Below, one piece after another: positions 16,694 to 24,788 of a stretch of 64,000 nucleotides of DNA. A model generated the notes under the pieces. The model did not search any database and was not told where the DNA came from. It was given only the letters and a program-made list of their open reading frames with translations. Origin of the DNA: Haloechinothrix_A salitolerans (GTDB lineage: Bacteria > Actinomycetota > Actinomycetes > Mycobacteriales > Pseudonocardiaceae); the NCBI RefSeq assembly GCF_039544105.1, contig NZ_BAABLA010000123.1. The stretch is one strand, 5' to 3'. The translations under genes and the position numbers were made by a program. Every line of letters starts with the position of its first letter. Positions within the stretch are counted from its first letter, which is position 1.

Positions 16694-17944
16694 TTACGGC
16701 GCGGTGTGTGTCGCTACCGGGCGTTGCCGCAAGACCGCGCGCAGGTCGACGCCGATCGGCCGGGCGAGCAACAGCACGGCGAGAACCGTGCAGGCGATCG
16801 TCAGGATGCCGCCGCCGAGCAACGACCAGCGCGCGCCGAACAGTTCAGCCACCCAGCCGATCACCGGCGCCCCAGCCGGGGTACCGCCCATCAGGATCAT
16901 CACGTACAGCGACAACACCCGCCCGCGCATGTGGGCTGGCACGGTGGTCTGGATGTAACCGTTGGCCGCGGTCAGTGTGGTCATGGACAGCACGCCGATC
17001 GGCACGAGCGAGACGGCGAACAGCGCGTAGTTCGGCATCAACCCGGCGGCCACCTCCAGTACACCGAACGCGATCGCGCCGCCGACGACCAGCCGCTGCC
17101 TCGGTGTCGTCCGACGTGCCGCGAGCAGCGCGCCGGACAAGCTGCCGATAGCCAGGATCGAGCCGAGCATGCCGTAGGCGTGTGGGCCCTTGTCGTAGAT
17201 CGCGGTGGCCATCAGGGCCATCGTCATCTGGAAGTTCAGTCCGAACGTGCCGATCCCGAACATCACAAGCAGCACGAGCATGAGATCCGGTCGGCCGCGC
17301 ACGTAGCGCACGCCCTCGGCGAGTCGTGCGAACGCACCCGCGCCGTTCACTGTCGACGTCGCCGCAGGGGCCGGCTTGCTCAGCAGCATCAAGGCCACCA
17401 CCGGCGCGCCGAACGAGACGGCGTTGAGTAGGAACACCGGGCCGGTGCCGATGGTGCCGATCAGCACGCCGGCGACGCCGGGGCCGATGAGGCGGGCGGC
17501 GTTGAACGACGCGCTGTTGAGCGCGACGGCGTTGGCGAGTTCGCCGTTGTCGACCAACTCGCCGACGAACGCCTGGCGCGCCGGGTTGTCCAGGGCGGTG
17601 CCGACGCCGAGCAGGAACGCCAGGACGTAGACGTGCCAGATCTGTGCCGTTCCAGTGACGACGAGAAGGCCGAGGGTGAGGCCGGTGGCGCCCATGAAGC
17701 TGTTGGTCGCCAGCAGCAGCGTCCGCTTCGGGAGCCGATCGGCCAGCAGGCCGCCAAACGGGGTGACCAGCAGGAAAGGGAGGAACTGGAGCCCCGTGGT
17801 GATGCCGACGGCTTCGGCGCCGCCGCCGAGGACGACGAGCACCAGCCAGTCCTGCGCGACCCGCTGCATCCAGGTGCCGATGTTGGAGATCACCATGCCG
17901 AACCAGAACAGTCGGTAGTCGCGGTGGCGCAGTGACCGGAACAT
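16694..17944 (-). CDS. MFS exporter (EntS/MFS_3-like)
   Basis: A 416-aa transporter with about 12 membrane segments and the loop 2-3 motif GGLLADRLPKRTLLL. The opening FRSLRHRDYRLFWFGMVISNIGTWMQRVAQDWLV in pattern (FRSLRHRDYRLF, NIGTWMQ) is typical of drug or siderophore exporters of this group. The best Shine-Dalgarno (AAGGAG, 17988-17983) is placed for a CTG at 17974, in frame and 10 codons upstream of ATG 17944; a rare CTG start is therefore possible. A palindromic operator lies about 120 bp upstream. Substrate unknown. Confidence 0.88.
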   Translation of the reverse strand: MFRSLRHRDYRLFWFGMVISNIGTWMQRVAQDWLVLVVLGGGAEAVGITTGLQFLPFLLVTPFGGLLADRLPKRTLLLATNSFMGATGLTLGLLVVTGTAQIWHVYVLAFLLGVGTALDNPARQAFVGELVDNGELANAVALNSASFNAARLIGPGVAGVLIGTIGTGPVFLLNAVSFGAPVVALMLLSKPAPAATSTVNGAGAFARLAEGVRYVRGRPDLMLVLLVMFGIGTFGLNFQMTMALMATAIYDKGPHAYGMLGSILAIGSLSGALLAARRTTPRQRLVVGGAIAFGVLEVAAGLMPNYALFAVSLVPIGVLSMTTLTAANGYIQTTVPAHMRGRVLSLYVMILMGGTPAGAPVIGWVAELFGARWSLLGGGILTIACTVLAVLLLARPIGVDLRAVLRQRPVATHTAP

Positions 17945-18063
17945 GGACTTCGATGACGGGGCTTTGCGCAGCAGCGGAAACTCTCCTTCACGGCTCGGTC
18001 CGGCGGTGAATCGGAACGGCTGGCGGCGCGGGTAAGCAGGCCTGCCGGTAGTTAGTTTAGCTC

Positions 18064-18078
18064 ATTAGCGTTGCTAAT
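18064..18078. promoter_or_regulatory. MarR-type palindromic operator upstream of the MFS gene
   Basis: ATTAGC-GTT-GCTAAT, a perfect 6+3+6 palindrome in an AT-rich pocket (18055-18085) of a GC-rich region, about 120 bp upstream of the MFS start. Form and spacing resemble MarR-family sites. No marR gene lies beside it. Confidence 0.7.
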
Positions 18079-18229
18079 TAAAGCGAGAGAGGTGTGATTT
18101 AGGCACACCCGTACCAGTTCGCATCGCCATGCCGACGCGCCGCGGGAAGATCATGCGCCGCCTGCTGCTCGACCAGCCCTTCCGGCTAGCGGCGAGTACC
18201 GCACTACATGCGAAGCTACTCGCCATGAC

Positions 18230-18850
18230 TCAGTTGTCGGAGTCGGTCGTGCCGCGTCGTCGCAGGTAGATGCCCAGCCATCCGGCGAGCCCGAGTGCCG
18301 CGACGCCGCCGATGGCCCACAGCCAGGCGGTCTCGGTGTCGGCGTCAGCCTGGGTGCCGGTCGCCTCTTCGTGGGTTACCTTTTCGGTGCCGCCGCTGCC
18401 CGCGGGTGGTCGACCCTCGCCGATGACGGCGGGCACCGTCTCTGGTAGGTCGCGAGTGCCCCCGCACAGCGACGCGGTCAGCCCCTTCTTGCCGAACTGG
18501 GTAAACACCAGGAACGGGCCTTCGCCGTCGATCTCTAGGCCGCAGCTTGCGCCTGAGCGGGCGGTGCGCACCTGTGTCATCGTGCCTACCTGACCCTTGT
18601 AGACCTCCGAGACGGCGAACGTCAACGTGACCGGGTCGGTGCTGGAGACGGTCCCGCCTTGGTCTGGTTCTCGCCGGTCGAGCAGGGTGCCCGCGAAGAT
18701 CACGTCGGCGCTGTCGGCGAACTCCGCGTCCGTCATCGGTGCGCACGTGCACGCCAGTGCTGGTGCCGCGCCCAGCGTCGTGACCAGCTGCAGTAATCCC
18801 GCGAGCGCGGTCGTCGCCAGAACCGCGCCTATCGTCCTCGTTCGTATCAC
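18230..18850 (-). CDS. Exported, C-terminally membrane-anchored TIMP/NTR-like protein
   Basis: A 206-aa protein: Sec signal peptide to ALA at about residue 33, a mature domain of about 110 residues, a polar linker, one TM helix (AWLWAIGGVAALGLAGWLGI) and a cytoplasmic RRR tail. The predicted mature N-terminus is Cys-Thr-Cys (ALA|CTCAPMTDAEFADSADVIFAG in pattern), as in eukaryotic TIMPs, where that Cys chelates the protease zinc. Further cysteines (GASCGLEID, ASLCGGTRDL) suggest disulfides. GTG at 18850 follows GGGGAGGA. It diverges from copZ-copA. Ligand unknown; a metal link is inference. Confidence 0.8.
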   Translation of the reverse strand: MIRTRTIGAVLATTALAGLLQLVTTLGAAPALACTCAPMTDAEFADSADVIFAGTLLDRREPDQGGTVSSTDPVTLTFAVSEVYKGQVGTMTQVRTARSGASCGLEIDGEGPFLVFTQFGKKGLTASLCGGTRDLPETVPAVIGEGRPPAGSGGTEKVTHEEATGTQADADTETAWLWAIGGVAALGLAGWLGIYLRRRGTTDSDN

Positions 18851-18985
18851 CGAATCCTCCCCATGGTCCCGCCCCCGATTCGCTGCCTTGTTGTTTACCT
18901 GACGGCGATGAGGCGCGCGAGGTTGCACCCCTACAGTCGCGACGTGCGGCCGCGATGCGCGTGACGTCTCCCCCGGGTTGAACTC

Positions 18986-19002
18986 ATACCCCCAAGGGGT
19001 AT
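18986..19002. promoter_or_regulatory. CsoR-type copper operator, box 1
   Basis: ATACCCC-CAA-GGGGTAT, a palindrome matching the CsoR consensus TACCC(N)5-6GGGTA. CsoR releases such sites on binding Cu(I). It lies 66 bp upstream of copZ. Confidence 0.85.
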
Positions 19003-19020
19003 ATGGTCCTGGTTTAGTAG

Positions 19021-19037
19021 ATACCCGTGAGGGGTAT
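19021..19037. promoter_or_regulatory. CsoR-type copper operator, box 2, overlapping a likely -10
   Basis: ATACCC-GTGAG-GGGTAT, 35 bp downstream of box 1 (start to start). TATATT at 19035-19040 overlaps its right arm and is a plausible -10, with TTTAGT at 19013-19018 as a weak -35, so bound repressor would block the copZ-copA promoter. Confidence 0.83.
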
Positions 19038-19067
19038 ATTCGAACCAGGCGACACAGGAGGACTGTC

Positions 19068-19280
19068 ATGGCTACCGCGACCTACACCGTTTCCGGCATG
19101 ACTTGCGGCCACTGCGCGCAGTCGGTGACCGAGGAGGTCAGCGAGGTTCTCGGCGTCACGGACGTCGCCGTGGACCTGCCGACCGGCGCGGTTACCGTCA
19201 CCAGCGAGGCGCCCGTGTCGGAGGACCAGATCCGTGCCGCCGTGACCGAGGCGGGCTACGAGCTGGTCAGTCAGGAGTGA
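19068..19280 (+). CDS. copZ: Copper chaperone CopZ (heavy-metal-associated domain)
   Basis: A 70-aa single HMA domain with the Cu(I) site GMTCGHC (Cys13, Cys16) and a ferredoxin-like beta-alpha-beta-beta-alpha-beta pattern. It carries cytosolic Cu(I) to the P-type ATPase encoded 4 bp downstream. ATG at 19068 follows AGGAGG. The two CsoR boxes directly upstream imply copper-induced expression of copZ-copA. Confidence 0.95.
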   Translation: MATATYTVSGMTCGHCAQSVTEEVSEVLGVTDVAVDLPTGAVTVTSEAPVSEDQIRAAVTEAGYELVSQE

Positions 19281-19284
19281 CCCG

Positions 19285-21558
19285 GTGAGCACCATGCGAC
19301 AGGAACCGGCGACGGCCGATGTCGAACTCGCCATCCAGGGCATGACCTGCGCGTCGTGCGCGAACCGGATCGAGCGCAAGCTGAACAAGCTCGACGGCGT
19401 GCACGCCACGGTCAACTACGCCACGGAGACGGCTGCCGTCAGCTACCCGGCGGAACTCGACCCCACGGCACTGCTCGACACGGTCTCCGCGGCGGGGTAC
19501 TCCGCGACGCTTCCGGAGCCGAAGCGTACCGCCGACGATGTCGACGGTGCGGAGGGCTGGCACGACGCCAAGGCCGATGGCGAGACGCGCGCCGCCCGCG
19601 ACCGGTTGCTGATCTCGGCGGCGTTGTCAGTGCCGGTCATCCTGCTCGCGATGGTGCCCGCGCTCCAGTTCACCTACTGGCAGTGGATCTCGCTGACGCT
19701 GGCGAGTCCGGTCGTCGCGTGGGGCGGGTTCCCGTTCCACCGCGCGGCGGTGAAGAACCTGCGCCACGGCACCGCCACGATGGACACCCTCATCTCGATG
19801 GGCACCATCGCGGCCTACCTGTGGTCGCTGTACGCGCTGTTGTGGGGTGGTGCCGGCATGCCTGGCATGACCCACCCGTTCGAGTTCACCATCCAGCGGG
19901 GCGACGGCGCCGCGGCGATCTACCTCGAGGTCGCGGCGGGCGTGACGACGTTCATCCTGGCGGGGCGCTACTTCGAGGCTCGCGCCAAGCGGCGGGCCGG
20001 TGCGGCGTTGCGAGCGCTGCTTGAACTGGGCGCCAAGGACGTCTCGGTGCTCAGGGACGGCGTCGAGCAGCGGATTCCGGTGGACCAGCTCGCGGTCGGC
20101 GACCACTTCGTCATCCGGCCTGGCGAGAAGATCGCCACCGACGGCGTGGTGGTCGATGGCAGCTCCGCCATCGACGAGAGCATGCTGACGGGCGAGTCCG
20201 TGCCGGTCGAGGTCGTCGCGGGTAACACGGTCACCGGCGGCACGGTCAACGCGGCGGGCAGGCTCGTCGTCCGCGCGGAGCGGGTCGGTTCGGACACGCG
20301 GCTCGCGCAGATGGCGAAGCTGGTCGCGGACGCGCAGAGCGGCAAGGCAGCCGTCCAACGGTTGGCGGACCGGATCTCCGCGGTGTTCGTGCCGATCGTG
20401 ATGCTGCTCGCGGCGGGCACGCTGGCGTACTGGCTGCTTTCCGGTGGCGGTGTGCAGGCGGCGTTCACCGCCGCCGTCGCGGTGCTGATCATCGCGTGCC
20501 CGTGCGCGCTCGGCTTGGCGACACCGACGGCGCTGCTGGTCGGCACCGGGCGTGGCGCGCAGTTCGGCATCCTGATCAAGGGGCCTGAGGTACTGGAGTC
20601 CACCCGCAAGGTGGACACCGTTGTGCTGGACAAGACCGGCACCGTGACCACCGGACGGATGGCGCTGGTCGACGTCCACGCTGCCGAGGATGTCGACGTC
20701 ACCGACGTGTTGCGACTCGCGGGCGCGGTGGAGAACGCGTCCGAGCATCCGATCGCGCAGGCCATCGCGCGCGGCGCGCGGGACAAAGTCGGGGACCTCG
20801 GCACTGTTGAGGACTTCACCAACCTGGAAGGCCTCGGTGTGCAGGGCGTTGTTGACGGGCATGCGGTGCTTGTCGGGCGGCAGTCGCTGCTGGACGACTG
20901 GAGCCAGCCGCTGCCGGAGGAACTGCTCGCCGCCAAGCGCGCGGCCGAGGCCGAGGGGAGCACGGCGATCGCCGTCGCCTGGGACGGTCAGGCGCGCGGG
21001 TTGCTGGTCGTGGCGGACACCGTGAAGGACACCTCGGCCGAGGCGATCGGAATGCTACGGGGTCTCGGACTCACGCCGGTGCTGCTGACCGGGGACAACG
21101 AAGCCGTCGCACGGTCGGTGGCGGCGCAGGTTGGCATCGACGAGGTGATCGCCGAGGTGTTGCCGAAGGACAAGGCCGACGTCGTGAGCCGATTGCGGTC
21201 CGAGGGCAAGGTCGTGGCGATGGTCGGCGACGGCGTCAACGACGCGGTCGCGCTGGCTACGGCGGACCTCGGTCTCGCGATGGGTACCGGCACGGACGTC
21301 GCGATCGAGGCGGGCGACCTCACGCTGGTGCGTGGCGACCTGCGCGCGGCGGCGGACGCGATCCGGCTGTCACGGCGCACGCTCGGCACGATCAAGGGCA
21401 ATCTGTTCTGGGCGTTCGCCTACAACGTCGCGACGTTGCCGGTGGCGGCGGCCGGGCTGCTCAACCCGATGCTCGCCGGTGCGGTGATGGCGTTCTCGTC
21501 GGTGTTCGTCGTGTCGAACTCGCTCCGGTTGCGCCGGTTCCGTGCCGCCGTGCGCTGA
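19285..21558 (+). CDS. copA: Copper-exporting P1B-type ATPase CopA
   Basis: Exports Cu(I) at the cost of ATP. The 757-aa protein has one N-terminal HMA domain (GMTCASC, Cys22/Cys25), TGES actuator motif (DESMLTGESVPVEV), the transmembrane CPC metal site (IIACPCALGLATPTA), the phosphorylated Asp in DKTGT, HP in ASEHPIAQA, and the hinge GDGVND. All P1B-1 key residues are present. GTG at 19285 starts 4 bp after the copZ stop codon. No csoR gene is in the window. Confidence 0.97.
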   Translation: MSTMRQEPATADVELAIQGMTCASCANRIERKLNKLDGVHATVNYATETAAVSYPAELDPTALLDTVSAAGYSATLPEPKRTADDVDGAEGWHDAKADGETRAARDRLLISAALSVPVILLAMVPALQFTYWQWISLTLASPVVAWGGFPFHRAAVKNLRHGTATMDTLISMGTIAAYLWSLYALLWGGAGMPGMTHPFEFTIQRGDGAAAIYLEVAAGVTTFILAGRYFEARAKRRAGAALRALLELGAKDVSVLRDGVEQRIPVDQLAVGDHFVIRPGEKIATDGVVVDGSSAIDESMLTGESVPVEVVAGNTVTGGTVNAAGRLVVRAERVGSDTRLAQMAKLVADAQSGKAAVQRLADRISAVFVPIVMLLAAGTLAYWLLSGGGVQAAFTAAVAVLIIACPCALGLATPTALLVGTGRGAQFGILIKGPEVLESTRKVDTVVLDKTGTVTTGRMALVDVHAAEDVDVTDVLRLAGAVENASEHPIAQAIARGARDKVGDLGTVEDFTNLEGLGVQGVVDGHAVLVGRQSLLDDWSQPLPEELLAAKRAAEAEGSTAIAVAWDGQARGLLVVADTVKDTSAEAIGMLRGLGLTPVLLTGDNEAVARSVAAQVGIDEVIAEVLPKDKADVVSRLRSEGKVVAMVGDGVNDAVALATADLGLAMGTGTDVAIEAGDLTLVRGDLRAAADAIRLSRRTLGTIKGNLFWAFAYNVATLPVAAAGLLNPMLAGAVMAFSSVFVVSNSLRLRRFRAAVR

Positions 21559-21659
21559 AAGCGGCCTTCACCACACCTCCGACGTCGGGGAGTAGACGTC
21601 TGAGGCCTCGGCGCGTACGTTGATCCCGACGACAACTCCATAACGGGCCGCATGAGCCG

Positions 21660-21852
21660 GAGCGGGAGAGTCCTCGTGTTCGCAGCGAGGCGCCGAAGGA
21701 GCAAGCTCCCCGCCAAACTCTCAGGTACCCATACCGCTTCAGGCCAGGCCACTCTGAAAAGCAGGCGCTCAAGCGCCTCACCCACGGTGCAAGCCGTCCG
21801 CGCATGAAGCGTGGCCGGTGAAGCTCTCAGGTTCATGACAGAGGGGGAGTTC
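21660..21852 (+). ncRNA. Tandem glycine riboswitch controlling the gcvT operon
   Basis: Two adjacent aptamers in the 379-bp leader. Aptamer 1 has GCGGGAGAGT...GCGCCGAAGGAGCAA...CCGCCAAACTCTCAGGTA (about 21662-21740). Aptamer 2 has CACTCTGAAAAGC...CACCCACGGTGCAAGCC...GTGAAGCTCTCAGGTTCATGACAGAGGGGGA in pattern (about 21748-21850). The GCC-AAG-GAGCAA and AACTCTCAGG signatures are diagnostic. Glycine binding normally turns expression of glycine-cleavage genes on. Confidence 0.93.
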
Positions 21853-21937
21853 CTATCCACTGACCGAGGAGCTCCCAGATGTCCGTTTCGTCACCACCGC
21901 ATCATCCGGTACCGCGCGCTCCCGAGGAGTACCCGGC

Positions 21938-23035
21938 ATGAGCACGCCGTCTCCGTTGCACGAGGTGCACGCCGCGCTCGGCGCGTCGTTCACCGACTTC
22001 GCTGGCTGGAACATGCCCGTCCGTTACAGCAGTGAGCTGGCCGAACACCGCGCGGTCCGCGAGGCCGCCGGCCTGTTCGACCTCTCGCACATGGGCGAGA
22101 TCGAGATCACCGGGCCGGAGGCCGCGCAGGTCCTGGACTACGCGCTAATCGGTAAGCTCTCCGCCGTCAAGGTGGGCCGCGCCCGCTACAGCATGCTGTG
22201 CGACGCCGACGGCGGCGTGCTGGACGACCTGGTCACCTACCGGCTTGGTGAGGAGCGTTACCTCGTCGTCGCGAACGCCGCGAACGTGGGTGTCGTCGCA
22301 TCCGCGCTGGTCGAACGAGCGGAGAAGTTCGAAGCGACCGTCACCGACCGCTCCACCGAGTACGCGCTGATCGCGGTGCAGGGCCCGAAGTCGGCGGCGA
22401 TCGTGCGTGCCGTGAGCGACGCCGACCTGGAGTCGTTGCGCTACTACGCCAGCATGCCCGCGACGGTCGATGGCATCGACCTGCTGCTGGCCCGCACCGG
22501 CTACACCGGCGAGGACGGTTTCGAGCTGTACTGCGCCCCCGAGCAGGCGCAACAGGTGTGGCGGACGCTGGAGGCGGCCGGTGAGCCGCACGGTCTGCTG
22601 CCCGCGGGGCTTGCCTGCCGCGACACGCTCCGGCTGGAGGCAGGGATGCCGCTCTACGGGCACGAGCTGTCCGCACGGCTCACACCGTTCGACGCCGGGT
22701 TCGATCGGCTGGTGAAGTTCGAGAAGGAAGGCGACTTCGTCGGTCGCGCCGCGCTCGCCGAGCGCGCCAAGCAGCAGCCGAGCAGGGTGCTCGTTGGTCT
22801 GACCGGCACCGGACGTCGCGCGCCACGCGCCGGTTACGCTGTGCTCGGCCCGGACGGCACCACCGAGATCGGTGAGATCACCAGCGGCGCGCTGTCGCCA
22901 ACGCTGGGTTATCCGATCGCGATGGCCTATGTTTCCGCCGAGTGCCGCGAGCCTGGCACGAGCCTGCACGTCGACGTGCGGGGCAAGGCACTGCCGGTCG
23001 AGGTGGTTGCCCTGCCCTTCTACCAGCGATCCTGA
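21938..23035 (+). CDS. gcvT: Glycine cleavage system aminomethyltransferase (T-protein)
   Basis: Transfers the aminomethyl-derived one-carbon unit from lipoyl-H-protein to tetrahydrofolate and releases ammonia. The 365-aa protein shows the family opening LHEVHAALGASFTDFAGWNMPVRY, DLSHMGEIEI, LLARTGYTGEDGFELYC and ACRDTLRLEAGMPLYGHEL in pattern. It is the first gene after the glycine riboswitch. gcvP (glycine decarboxylase) is absent from this operon and must be elsewhere. Confidence 0.96.
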   Translation: MSTPSPLHEVHAALGASFTDFAGWNMPVRYSSELAEHRAVREAAGLFDLSHMGEIEITGPEAAQVLDYALIGKLSAVKVGRARYSMLCDADGGVLDDLVTYRLGEERYLVVANAANVGVVASALVERAEKFEATVTDRSTEYALIAVQGPKSAAIVRAVSDADLESLRYYASMPATVDGIDLLLARTGYTGEDGFELYCAPEQAQQVWRTLEAAGEPHGLLPAGLACRDTLRLEAGMPLYGHELSARLTPFDAGFDRLVKFEKEGDFVGRAALAERAKQQPSRVLVGLTGTGRRAPRAGYAVLGPDGTTEIGEITSGALSPTLGYPIAMAYVSAECREPGTSLHVDVRGKALPVEVVALPFYQRS

Positions 23036-23063
23036 CCCCTGCCGAAAGGAACGATTGCGAGCA

Positions 23064-23435
23064 ATGGACATCCCAGAGCACCTCAAATACACCGAAGAGC
23101 ACGAGTGGCTGGCGCTGGACGGCGACGTCGCCACCGTCGGCGTGACCGACTTCGCGCAGAGCTCGCTCGGTGACATCGTGTTCGTGGAGCTGCCGGACCA
23201 AGGCGATGAGATCAGCGCGGGTGAGCCGTGTGGCGAGCTGGAGTCGACCAAGTCGGTCAGTGAGCTGTACGCCCCGGCCACCGGTGAGGTCGTCGCGGTC
23301 AACGAGGACATCAGGGACACGCCTGAGCTGGTCAACAGCGACCCGTACGGCGATGGCTGGCTGTTCCGCGTGCGTGTCGGCGAGCTGCCGGAGCTACTCG
23401 ACGCAGCCGATTACGCAGAGATCATTAAGGAGTGA
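23064..23435 (+). CDS. gcvH: Glycine cleavage system H-protein
   Basis: Lipoyl shuttle of the glycine cleavage complex, 123 aa. The lipoylated lysine is Lys63 in GELESTKSVSELYAP. The opening IPEHLKYTEEHEWLAL and the C-terminal SDPYGDGWLFRVR are canonical. It lies 28 bp after gcvT and 6 bp before glyA. Confidence 0.96.
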   Translation: MDIPEHLKYTEEHEWLALDGDVATVGVTDFAQSSLGDIVFVELPDQGDEISAGEPCGELESTKSVSELYAPATGEVVAVNEDIRDTPELVNSDPYGDGWLFRVRVGELPELLDAADYAEIIKE

Positions 23436-23441
23436 GCTGGG

Positions 23442-24710
23442 TTGTCCACATTTGATGCCGACTTGTCCACAGTCGATCCGGAGGTCGCGGCAGCGGTCGA
23501 TGCCGAGCTGCGTCGTCAGCAATCCACCCTTGAGATGATCGCTTCGGAGAACTTCGCGCCGGTCGGCGTGCTCGAGGCGCAGGGCTCGGTGCTGACGAAC
23601 AAGTACGCCGAGGGCTACCCGGCCAAGCGCTACTACGGCGGCTGTGAGCACGTCGACGTCGTCGAGAACCTGGCTATCGAGCGGGTCAAGGCGCTGTTCG
23701 GGGCCGAGCACGCCAACGTGCAGCCGCACTCTGGCGCGCAGGCCAACGCCGCCGCTATGGCCGCGCTGCTTGAGCCGGGCGACACCATCATGGGCCTGAG
23801 CCTGGCGCACGGTGGACACCTGACCCATGGCATGAAGATCAACTTCTCCGGCAGGCTCTACAACGTTGTCGCCTACGAGGTCGACAAGGAGTCAGGCAAG
23901 ATCGACATGGGCGAGGTGGAGCGCCTCGCCAAGGAGAACGAGCCCAAGCTGATTATCGCGGGCTGGTCGGCGTACCCGCGCCAGCTCGACTTCGCCGAGT
24001 TCCGCCGCATCGCCGACGAAGTCGGCGCGAAGCTGATGGTGGACATGGCGCACTTCGCCGGGCTGGTCGCCGCTGGCCTGCACCCGAACCCGGTGCCTTA
24101 CGCCGACGTCGTCACCACCACGACGCACAAGACGCTGGGTGGCCCGCGCGGCGGTGTCATCCTGAGCCGCTCCGAGCTGGCGAAGAAGATCAACTCGACG
24201 GTCTTCCCCGGCCAACAGGGCGGGCCGCTTGAGCACGTCATCGCGGCCAAGGCGGTGGCGTTCAAGATCGCGGCGGGCGAGGAGTTCGCCGAGCGGCAGC
24301 AGCGGGTCATCGACGGCGCTCGCATCCTGGCCGACCGGCTCTCGCGGCGGGACTGCGCGGACAACGGCGTCAAGGTGCTGACCGGTGGCACCGACGTCCA
24401 CCTGGTGCTGGTCGACCTGGTCAACTCCGAGCTGGACGGGCGGCAGGCCGAAGACCGGCTGCACGAGGTCGGCATCACCGTGAACCGCAACGCGGTGCCG
24501 AACGACCCGCGCCCGCCGATGGTCACGTCCGGCCTGCGGATCGGCACTCCGGCGCTGGCGACGCGCGGCTTCGACAACGCCGACTTCACCGAGGTCTCGG
24601 ACATCATCGCAACCGCGCTGCGGCCAGAATTCGACGACTCGACGCGCGCCGAGCTGCGTACGAGGGTGGAACGGTTGGCAGCGAAGCACCCGCTCTACCC
24701 AGAGATGTAA
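23442..24710 (+). CDS. glyA: Serine hydroxymethyltransferase
   Basis: PLP enzyme interconverting serine and glycine with tetrahydrofolate, 422 aa. Motifs: EMIASENFAP, TNKYAEGYPAKRYYGGCE, NVQPHSGAQAN and the PLP lysine in TTTTHKTLGGPRGG. The start is TTG at 23442, 6 bp after gcvH with AAGGAG just upstream. Riboswitch control and gene order indicate glycine is both cleaved and routed to serine. Confidence 0.96.
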   Translation: MSTFDADLSTVDPEVAAAVDAELRRQQSTLEMIASENFAPVGVLEAQGSVLTNKYAEGYPAKRYYGGCEHVDVVENLAIERVKALFGAEHANVQPHSGAQANAAAMAALLEPGDTIMGLSLAHGGHLTHGMKINFSGRLYNVVAYEVDKESGKIDMGEVERLAKENEPKLIIAGWSAYPRQLDFAEFRRIADEVGAKLMVDMAHFAGLVAAGLHPNPVPYADVVTTTTHKTLGGPRGGVILSRSELAKKINSTVFPGQQGGPLEHVIAAKAVAFKIAAGEEFAERQQRVIDGARILADRLSRRDCADNGVKVLTGGTDVHLVLVDLVNSELDGRQAEDRLHEVGITVNRNAVPNDPRPPMVTSGLRIGTPALATRGFDNADFTEVSDIIATALRPEFDDSTRAELRTRVERLAAKHPLYPEM

Positions 24711-24715
24711 CCCAC

Positions 24716-24759
24716 GGTGCTTCGCCGCCGATGTGCTGGTCACAAGGCGGCGAAGCACC
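24716..24759. terminator. Perfect 14-bp inverted repeat between glyA and sdaA
   Basis: GGTGCTTCGCCGCC (24716-24729), 16-nt loop, GGCGGCGAAGCACC (24746-24759). It should end or attenuate the gcvT-gcvH-glyA transcript, leaving sdaA with reduced read-through or its own promoter. Confidence 0.85.
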
Positions 24760-24788
24760 ACCGCTCGGCATGAGCGCAAGGAGGCGCC

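Noticed and set aside
19627..20862. 411-aa open frame on the minus strand
   Set aside because: Antisense shadow of copA.
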